Below, one piece after another: positions 1 through 3,838 of a DNA stretch of 8,461 bases (positions within the stretch are counted from its first letter, which is position 1; every line of letters starts with the position of its first letter). The notes under the pieces were generated by a model. That model saw nothing but the letters and a program-made list of their open reading frames with translations, made no database searches and was not told where the DNA came from. Source of the stretch: Oscillospiraceae bacterium (lineage in GTDB: Bacteria > Bacillota > Clostridia > Oscillospirales > Oscillospiraceae); the NCBI GenBank assembly GCA_009776905.1, contig WRMX01000123.1, positions 1 to 8,461 of the forward strand, in the 5' to 3' direction. The position numbers were made by a program, and so were the translations under genes.

Positions 1-98
1 GCTGTGATCTCATTGCGTTCAAAAACTATGGAGTAGTTGCTGAATATCTGCTTCTTGGTGTGAGGGTATGTGAATGCGACGTTGTTGACCTCAATCAT
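1..98 (-). CDS. ECF-type ABC transporter ATP-binding protein, N-terminal fragment
   Basis: Only the first 32 codons are inside the window; the gene runs off the left edge. The translation begins MIEVNNVAFTYPHTKKQIFS, which is the first beta-strand region of an ABC ATPase with the aromatic A-loop (FTYP) that stacks on the adenine of ATP. Its Walker A motif would lie just beyond the edge. The ATG (98-96) overlaps the stop codon of the upstream ATPase gene (TGA, 97-95) in an ATGA arrangement, so the two are almost certainly translationally coupled and co-transcribed. Two consecutive, different ATPase subunits are typical of ECF importers (EcfA/EcfA', CbiO-like), where they form a heterodimer under the membrane and power uptake of a vitamin or metal ion. 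A T-component gene would be expected further left. The transported substrate cannot be told from this fragment. Confidence 0.85.
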   Translation of the reverse strand, partial: MIEVNNVAFTYPHTKKQIFSNYSIVFERNEIT

Positions 99-823
99 GC
101 CCACACCCCCAATTCAACGAGAGACTCTTTGTTTTTTAGGAGCTCATGCGGGGGGGCGCAGGCGATTGCGGAGCCGTTGTCCAGCAGCAGCCATTTGTCC
201 GCGAATTGGACGGATTTCAGGTCGTGTTCGACGATTATAATTGTTCTTCCGCTGGCATGCTGGTTATAGATTGTCGAGAGCACAAGGCTGCGGTTCTGGT
301 CGTCCAGCCCGCTCATTGGTTCGTCAAGGATGAGTATCGGCGGTGAGGGGGCGATCGTTGCTGCTATTGTCAGGAGCTTTTTCTGGCCGCCGGATAAGCG
401 TGCGGGGTTTTGCGCGCGTTCGTTTTCCAGTCCGAATTCTTTGAGCAATTCGTCTACGCGGTGTCTGATTTCGTCCGGCGGAGTGCACGAGTTTTCAAGG
501 CCGAATGCTATTTCGTCTTCGAGCGTCGTGCTGATGATCTGGCTGTCTGGGTCTTGGAACACCAGGCCTGCGAGGAGGGATGTTTGCGGCAGGGTCAGCT
601 TCGACGTGTCGGTGTCCTTGATTGTTATGCTGCCGGTTATTGTTCCTTTTATCGCATGCGGGATTATGCCGCATATTATTCGGCATAGTGTTGTTTTGCC
701 GCTGCCTGAGCTGCCTGCAATTATGAATATTTCGTTTTCTTTTACTGTGAGGTTGACATTCTGCAGTATTGGTCTTTTGCTGTCGTATGCGAATGTCAGG
801 TTTTTTATGTCTATTGCATTCAT
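95..823 (-). CDS. ECF-type ABC transporter ATP-binding protein (EcfA/CbiO-like)
   Basis: This 242-residue protein is a complete single-domain ABC ATPase that would hydrolyse ATP on the cytoplasmic face to drive an ECF importer. Visible motifs in order are the A-loop aromatic (FAY, 11-13), Walker A GSSGSGKT (37-44), Q-loop Gln90 in VFQDPDSQ, signature LSGGQ (143-147), Walker B ILILDE with catalytic Glu168, D-loop SGLD (171-174) and switch His200 in VEHD. The VFQDPDSQI stretch after the Q-loop is characteristic of the EcfA/CbiO family rather than of generic importers. Length is normal for a somewhat short family member. It is first in a minus-strand operon and overlaps the second ATPase gene by four bases. 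No Shine-Dalgarno precedes the ATG. Instead a good -10 box ends six bases upstream, implying a leaderless transcript. Substrate is unknown because no S-component is in view. Confidence 0.93.
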   Translation of the reverse strand: MNAIDIKNLTFAYDSKRPILQNVNLTVKENEIFIIAGSSGSGKTTLCRIICGIIPHAIKGTITGSITIKDTDTSKLTLPQTSLLAGLVFQDPDSQIISTTLEDEIAFGLENSCTPPDEIRHRVDELLKEFGLENERAQNPARLSGGQKKLLTIAATIAPSPPILILDEPMSGLDDQNRSLVLSTIYNQHASGRTIIIVEHDLKSVQFADKWLLLDNGSAIACAPPHELLKNKESLVELGVWA

Positions 824-829
824 TGCTGT

Positions 830-858
830 ATTATATATAGTACCTAAGCGCTTCGCAA
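830..858 (-). promoter_or_regulatory. Sigma70-type promoter of the ECF ATPase operon, probably leaderless
   Basis: Reading the minus strand, TTGCGA (858-853) is followed after exactly 17 bases by a perfect TATAAT (835-830). Only six bases (ACAGCA) separate the -10 box from the ATG at 823-821, so transcription would start at or beside the A of the start codon. There is no ribosome-binding sequence in this gap, consistent with leaderless translation, which is common in actinobacteria. The spacer contains one arm of an 11-bp inverted repeat, a plausible operator position. Confidence 0.7.
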
Positions 859-897
859 CACCAATGAATAATAAAATATTCTTCTACGCTTAGGTAC
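840..897. repeat. 11-bp perfect inverted repeat flanking the ECF promoter -35 region
   Basis: GTACCTAAGCG at 840-850 is matched by its exact reverse complement CGCTTAGGTAC at 887-897, with a 36-bp AT-rich interior that includes a smaller pair, GAATA (866-870) and TATTC (877-881). The left arm lies inside the -35/-10 spacer of the minus-strand ECF promoter and the right arm lies upstream of its -35 box, with starts 47 bp apart. This geometry would suit a repressor binding two sites with looping. It could also be the termini of a tiny palindromic element. No known regulator is assigned. Confidence 0.6.
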
Positions 898-902
898 AAT
901 CG

Positions 903-954
903 CCGCGCGAAGCGCGGTGCGCCGGCGCGGAGGCACAAATTCGCAGGGCGAATT
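903..954. repeat. Cluster of three tight palindromes (REP-like)
   Basis: Three structures follow one another: CCGCGC-GAA-GCGCGG (903-917, 6-bp stem with a triloop), the perfect 10-bp palindrome GCGCCGGCGC (919-928), and AATTCGC-AGG-GCGAATT (938-954, perfect 7-bp stem with a triloop). A further GCGAATT occurs at 969-975. None is followed by a T-tract on either strand, so they are not ordinary terminators. They may be decayed repetitive extragenic palindromes or a structured RNA. Confidence 0.5.
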
Positions 955-994
955 CATTTCGGCCGTAAGCGAATTGAGCCGGAGCGCGCGGCGT

Positions 995-1021
995 CTGGGT
1001 TGTGGGGCGGAGCCTCACGTT
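995..1021 (+). repeat. Intergenic hairpin repeat, copy 1
   Basis: This 27-nt element contains a 7-bp stem, GTGGGGC (1002-1008) against GCCTCAC (1012-1018) with one G-T wobble and a GGA loop. It is nearly the same as the element at 7312-7339. The match covers CTG.GTTGTGGGG, G.GAGCC and CACGTT, and the differences keep the stem pairable. It sits about 190 bases upstream of the hydrolase gene and outside any coding sequence. Confidence 0.55.
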
Positions 1022-1143
1022 TTATGCGAGTTTAATGCAATGAAAAGTGCGCATCCGGTCTTGCATTGTCTTGTATCTGTTCGTATGAATCCGAGAGAGG
1101 CGTGCATCCGGCAGCTACAGCTTTGATTTGATTCATGTGCGTA

Positions 1144-1173
1144 TTGCTTTTTTCAACGTTTGCGGTATATAAT
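1144..1173 (+). promoter_or_regulatory. Sigma70-type promoter of the hydrolase/maturase operon
   Basis: A perfect TATAAT lies at 1168-1173. The best -35 candidate is TTGCTT at 1144-1149 with an 18-bp spacer, a weak match. Transcription would begin near 1180, leaving a leader of about 30 bases that contains the ribosome binding site of the hydrolase gene. The -10 box also argues against starting the protein at the upstream ATG at 1135, which would lie before the transcription start. Confidence 0.55.
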
Positions 1174-1195
1174 GTGGTGCAGAATTATATATATG

Positions 1196-1201
1196 AAGGG
1201 A
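1196..1201 (+). promoter_or_regulatory. Ribosome binding site deciding the hydrolase start
   Basis: AAGGGA ends eight bases before the ATG at 1210-1212. The alternative ATG at 1201 overlaps this sequence and the one at 1135 lies upstream of the likely transcription start, so 1210 is the best start. Confidence 0.6.
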
Positions 1202-1209
1202 TGGTTGTT

Positions 1210-1974
1210 ATGTGGAATCAACTACAGACTGATGATTATGAAGGAATGCTTGCGGAAACTGTGCTAATGCGCGGCAACGGCGGAAACAGAGTTCATGCAT
1301 ATATGTCGAGGCCGCTTGGGAAGGGGCCATTTCCGGGGATTGTGCTGATACCGCATATGCCCGGATGGGACGAGATCAACCGTGAAATCGCCAGACGGTT
1401 TACTCAGCATGGGTATGTTGCGATTTGCCCGAACATATACGAGAGCTTCGGTCATGGGCAGCCGGGCGAAATTGCCATGAAGGCGCGCGAAGGCGGAGGA
1501 GTATCCGATGACAGCGTCATGGAGGACTGCAAAGGCGCGTTGGATTACTTGGCGTCGCTTCCGTATTCAAGCGGGAAGGCCGGCGTAATCGGCATGTGTT
1601 CCGGCGGTAGGCATGCTTTCCTCGCAGCATGCAAGGTGAGCGGTTTCCATGCGGCGGTCGATTGTTGGGGCGGGCGTGTCGTGATGGCGAAAGAGGATCT
1701 GTCTCCATCAAACCCGGTCGCGCCAATCGATTTGACGCCTCAGCTTGCTTGTCCGTTGCTTGGAATTTTTGGGAATGATGACCAATTTCCCACTCCCGAT
1801 CAGGTCGATTTGCAAGAGGCGGAGCTGAAAAAATATGGGAAGGACTATACTTTCCATCGTTATGATGGTGCGGGGCATGGTTTTTGGTCGTATGACCGAG
1901 AGGCATACAGGCCTGTGCAGGCCATGGATTCGTGGGAGAAGGTGCTCGAGTTCTTCGGCCGGCATTTAAAATGA
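1210..1974 (+). CDS. Dienelactone hydrolase family protein
   Basis: From the ATG at 1210 this encodes a 254-residue cytosolic alpha/beta hydrolase of the dienelactone hydrolase family; there is no signal peptide. The Cys-Asp-His triad is recognisable: nucleophile Cys130 in GVIGMCSGG, acid Asp190 or Asp191 in FGNDDQFPTP, and His223 in DGAGHGFW. Glu55 in HMPGWDE sits where the Glu that holds the resting nucleophilic Cys is found in the family. Length is normal. Classic members open the lactone ring of dienelactone in chlorocatechol breakdown, but most homologues in anaerobes act on unknown esters or lactones, and no aromatic-degradation genes are here, so the substrate is unknown. The stop codon (1972-1974) overlaps the start of the radical SAM gene as ATGA, indicating coupled translation and a shared function or simply shared expression. 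Confidence 0.9.
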   Translation: MWNQLQTDDYEGMLAETVLMRGNGGNRVHAYMSRPLGKGPFPGIVLIPHMPGWDEINREIARRFTQHGYVAICPNIYESFGHGQPGEIAMKAREGGGVSDDSVMEDCKGALDYLASLPYSSGKAGVIGMCSGGRHAFLAACKVSGFHAAVDCWGGRVVMAKEDLSPSNPVAPIDLTPQLACPLLGIFGNDDQFPTPDQVDLQEAELKKYGKDYTFHRYDGAGHGFWSYDREAYRPVQAMDSWEKVLEFFGRHLK

Positions 1975-3659
1975 GCGCTGTCCGGCCTTTTTCTTTGATG
2001 GTGAAGCCTGTCGGGTCGCGGTGCAACCTGGAGTGCAGTTACTGTTATTATTTAGGCACGAAGCTCGATGTCGTGGGTTGCGGCGACGGTGGCGGGCGTA
2101 TGGGCGGCAACGGTGTCGGCGGGAGCGGTCTCAGCGGGAGCGGCATCGGCTGCAGCGTTCAGATGGGCGGCAGCGGGAGCGGCGTTCAGATGGGCGGCAG
2201 CGGGAGCGGCGTTCAGATAGGCGGCAGCGGGAGCAGCGTTCAGATGGGCGGCAGCGGGAGCGGCGTTCAGATAGGCGGCAGCGGACGGATGTCGGATGAT
2301 GTGCTTGAGCGTTTTATTCGGCAATATATCTATGCATCGCAGGGGCCGAATGTTAATTTTGTCTGGCACGGCGGAGAGCCGACCATCGCGGGACTGGATT
2401 TTTATCGCAAGGCTGTGGAAATTCAGAAGAGATGCTTGCCTCAAGGATGGGCTTGCTGGAATAATCTTCAAACTAACGGAACGTTGCTGGATGCCGAATG
2501 GTGCGCATTTATGGCAGAGGAAGGGTTCGATGCCGGCGTGAGCATCGATGGCACCCGATTGATCCATGATCGGTATCGCAAGGATAAGCGCGGCAATGGC
2601 ACTTATGATCGCGTTGTTGCGGCGGTGCGTTTGCTGCAGGAGCATGGCATTCAGCCGGATTTGCTTTGCACGGTCACGTCTGATGCTGCTATGAACCCTC
2701 TCGCGGTTTATAGGGCTTTGCGCGAGCTTGACACTAAGTGGATCCAGTTTATTCCTATCGTGCGGCGTTTACGCGGAGAGGGAGTCCCCGTTGGTTCGGC
2801 CGGGAAGGCGCAGAGTTCGGGAGCCTCCGGCGATTCGGCCGGGGAGGCGCATAGGTCGGGAGCATTCGGCGATTCGGCCGGGGAGGCGCAGAGTTCGGGA
2901 GCCTCCGGCGATTCGGCCGAGGAGGCGCAGAGTTCGGGAGCATTCGGCGATTTGGCGGCGGATGCCTCCGTAAGAGGATCCGGTAGCTCGTCCATGGGCG
3001 CGAGCGGTGTGAGCTTGGTCACGCCGGATAGCGTTACCGGCGAATTATATGGCGAGTTTTTGTGCGCTGTCTTTGATGAATGGTTGCTGAACGACCTTGG
3101 CAGCGTTGAGGTCCAATTGTTCGCGGAGGCGGCTCATGTTTGGGCAGGCGGCGAGGCTGGTTTATGCTGGATGGCGCCGACATGCGGCCGTGTGTTGGTT
3201 GTTGAGCAGGATGGCGGAGTGTATTCATGCGACCACTTCGTCGCACCTGAACATAAGATTGGCGATATTTCTGCTGACAATCTGAGTTCGCTGGCAAATT
3301 TGCCGGCACAGATCAAATTTGGCGATGCCAAACGCGATGCGCTTCCAAAGGAATGCCGAGAGTGCGAGTGGTTGCTTGTCTGCAACGGCGGTTGCCCCAA
3401 GGACAGGTTCGAGCTATCCAACACCGGGGAGCCGGGCTTGAACTATTTGTGTGGCGGGTTGAAACGGTTTTTCTCCTATGCGCGTCCCGCTGTCGATTTG
3501 GTGTCGGCGCTCACGCAGCGAGGGCAGTCGCCGGCAGAGGTGATGGCCTATTTGCGGGCGCGTTTGTCCGCGTTGTGGAAGAATGTCGGGCGTAATGATC
3601 CTTGTCCGTGCGGCAGCGGCAAGAAGGCGAAGAATTGTTGTTGGTCGAAGCGGGTCTGA
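1971..3659 (+). CDS. Radical SAM/SPASM anaerobic sulfatase-maturase-like enzyme with two repeat-expanded loops and a SEC-C tail
   Basis: The protein is 562 residues from the ATG at 1971, chosen because it overlaps the preceding stop codon (ATGA) and begins directly at the family's first strand; an in-frame ATG at 1932 lies inside the hydrolase gene. The radical SAM cluster motif is Cys18-X3-Cys22-X2-Cys25. All eight SPASM auxiliary-cluster cysteines appear present: 399, 405, 420, 462, 465, 471, 475 and 494, spaced nearly as in the Clostridium perfringens maturase. Asp421, directly after Cys420, matches that enzyme's proposed catalytic base. These enzymes oxidise an active-site Cys or Ser of sulfatases to formylglycine without oxygen. 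Residues 541-557 (RNDPCPCGSGKKAKNCC) form a zinc-binding SEC-C motif. The protein is roughly 190 residues longer than a typical maturase because of Gly/Ser repeats (about 32-106), Ala/Ser/Gly repeats (about 269-346) and the tail. No sulfatase is in the window, so the true substrate could differ. Confidence 0.9.
   Translation: MSAVRPFSLMVKPVGSRCNLECSYCYYLGTKLDVVGCGDGGGRMGGNGVGGSGLSGSGIGCSVQMGGSGSGVQMGGSGSGVQIGGSGSSVQMGGSGSGVQIGGSGRMSDDVLERFIRQYIYASQGPNVNFVWHGGEPTIAGLDFYRKAVEIQKRCLPQGWACWNNLQTNGTLLDAEWCAFMAEEGFDAGVSIDGTRLIHDRYRKDKRGNGTYDRVVAAVRLLQEHGIQPDLLCTVTSDAAMNPLAVYRALRELDTKWIQFIPIVRRLRGEGVPVGSAGKAQSSGASGDSAGEAHRSGAFGDSAGEAQSSGASGDSAEEAQSSGAFGDLAADASVRGSGSSSMGASGVSLVTPDSVTGELYGEFLCAVFDEWLLNDLGSVEVQLFAEAAHVWAGGEAGLCWMAPTCGRVLVVEQDGGVYSCDHFVAPEHKIGDISADNLSSLANLPAQIKFGDAKRDALPKECRECEWLLVCNGGCPKDRFELSNTGEPGLNYLCGGLKRFFSYARPAVDLVSALTQRGQSPAEVMAYLRARLSALWKNVGRNDPCPCGSGKKAKNCCWSKRV
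2157..2285 (+). repeat. In-frame 27-bp tandem repeat inside the radical SAM gene (4.8 units)
   Basis: Units start at 2157, 2184, 2211, 2238 and 2265 (the last is 21 bp). Each encodes VQMGGSGSG or a one-residue variant (VQIGGSGSS, VQIGGSGSG). Units differ by only one or two bases, indicating recent expansion. A more degenerate Gly/Ser-coding stretch precedes it (about 2074-2156). It interrupts the linker between the CX3CX2C cluster loop and the MSDDVLERFI helix. Confidence 0.95.
2793..2966 (+). repeat. In-frame 39-bp tandem repeat inside the radical SAM gene (about 4.5 units)
   Basis: Full units lie at 2793-2831, 2832-2870, 2871-2909 and 2910-2948, followed by a diverging partial unit to about 2966. 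The encoded unit is close to SAGEAQSSGASGD. Units 1 and 3 end with the bases GCCTCCGGC while units 2 and 4 end with GCATTCGGC, an A-B-A-B order that points to duplication of a 78-bp pair. It sits between IQFIPIVRRL and the VTPDSVTGELYGEF helix. Confidence 0.93.
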
Positions 3660-3687
3660 TGGGAAGGCGCGGCGTAAACTCTGCAAT

Positions 3688-3721
3688 AAAGATTCTTCTG
3701 GCGCAAGCGCCCTCAGAATGA
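3688..3721. repeat. 34-bp REP-like hairpin repeat, copy 1
   Basis: The copy forms ATTCT-tct-GGCGC-AA-GCGCC-ctc-AGAAT, a stem interrupted by an internal loop. It matches copy 2 (3753-3786) at all but two bases. From memory, sequences of the form GATTCTTC...CTCAGAATGACA are dispersed intergenic palindromes in several bacterial phyla, so this is probably a member of a multi-copy family. Its right part AGAATG also pairs with CATTCT at 3722-3727, giving an alternative fold. Confidence 0.75.
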
Positions 3722-3752
3722 CATTCTATGATTGCGGCTAATTGACTGGGAG

Positions 3753-3786
3753 AAAGATTCTTCGGGCGCAAGCGCTCTCAGAATGA
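3753..3786. repeat. 34-bp REP-like hairpin repeat, copy 2
   Basis: This is the second direct copy, 65 bp after the first. The two differences from copy 1 are a T-to-G change in the internal loop and a C-to-T change that turns one G-C pair of the inner stem into a G-T wobble. The outer ATTCT/AGAAT pairing is intact. It ends about 35 bases before the ribosome binding site of the LuxR-type regulator, so it may lie in that gene's leader. Confidence 0.75.
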
Positions 3787-3820
3787 TGCCGCATGTCGGC
3801 GGGCGATGGACTGATAACTA

Positions 3821-3826
3821 AAGGAG
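3821..3826 (+). promoter_or_regulatory. Ribosome binding site of the LuxR-type regulator
   Basis: AAGGAG is separated from the ATG at 3839 by 12 bases, longer than the usual 5 to 9. The protein similarity begins shortly after this start and no closer in-frame start exists, so the start is kept; the long spacing may mean modest translation. I found no convincing promoter in 3660-3820. Confidence 0.55.
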
Positions 3827-3838
3827 AAAGCGATTATT

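Larger units (their letters stand above)
824..1209. other. Divergent intergenic region, palindrome-rich and without a convincing gene
   Basis: This is the longest gene-free stretch of the window. From left to right it holds the minus-strand ECF promoter with its inverted repeat, a run of G+C-rich palindromes (903-954), a hairpin shared with another intergenic region (995-1021), a 7-bp inverted repeat AATGCAA/TTGCATT (1034-1040 and 1061-1067), and the plus-strand promoter and ribosome binding site of the hydrolase gene. A 69-codon open frame at 917-1126 crosses all of the palindromes, has no ribosome binding site and resembles no protein family I know, so I treat it as non-coding. Confidence 0.6.

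Noticed and set aside
330..893. A 187-codon plus-strand open frame
   Set aside because: It is antisense to the complete ABC ATPase with all motifs and crosses that gene's promoter.
917..1126. A 69-codon open frame in the divergent intergenic region
   Set aside because: No ribosome binding site, spans several hairpins, and no recognisable protein features.
1135..1209. Upstream ATG extension of the hydrolase (25 extra residues)
   Set aside because: It would begin before the likely transcription start implied by the TATAAT at 1168-1173, and the extra residues are not part of the hydrolase fold; ATG 1210 has a well-spaced ribosome binding site.
898..1209. Riboswitch for the ECF operon
   Set aside because: The operon promoter lies at 830-858 with essentially no leader, so sequence upstream of 858 would not be in the transcript; no known riboswitch core was recognised.
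1932..1970. Upstream ATG extension of the radical SAM gene
   Set aside because: It would lie within the end of the hydrolase gene; the ATGA overlap start at 1971 fits coupled translation and the family N-terminus.
2052..2645. A 197-codon minus-strand frame with Ala/Asn repeats
   Set aside because: Its repeats are the reverse reading of the 27-bp minisatellite of the radical SAM gene, whose plus-strand frame carries all functional motifs.
3688..3786. CRISPR-like array from two 34-bp repeats with a 31-bp spacer
   Set aside because: Only two copies, the repeat is an interrupted palindrome of REP type, and no cas gene is present.
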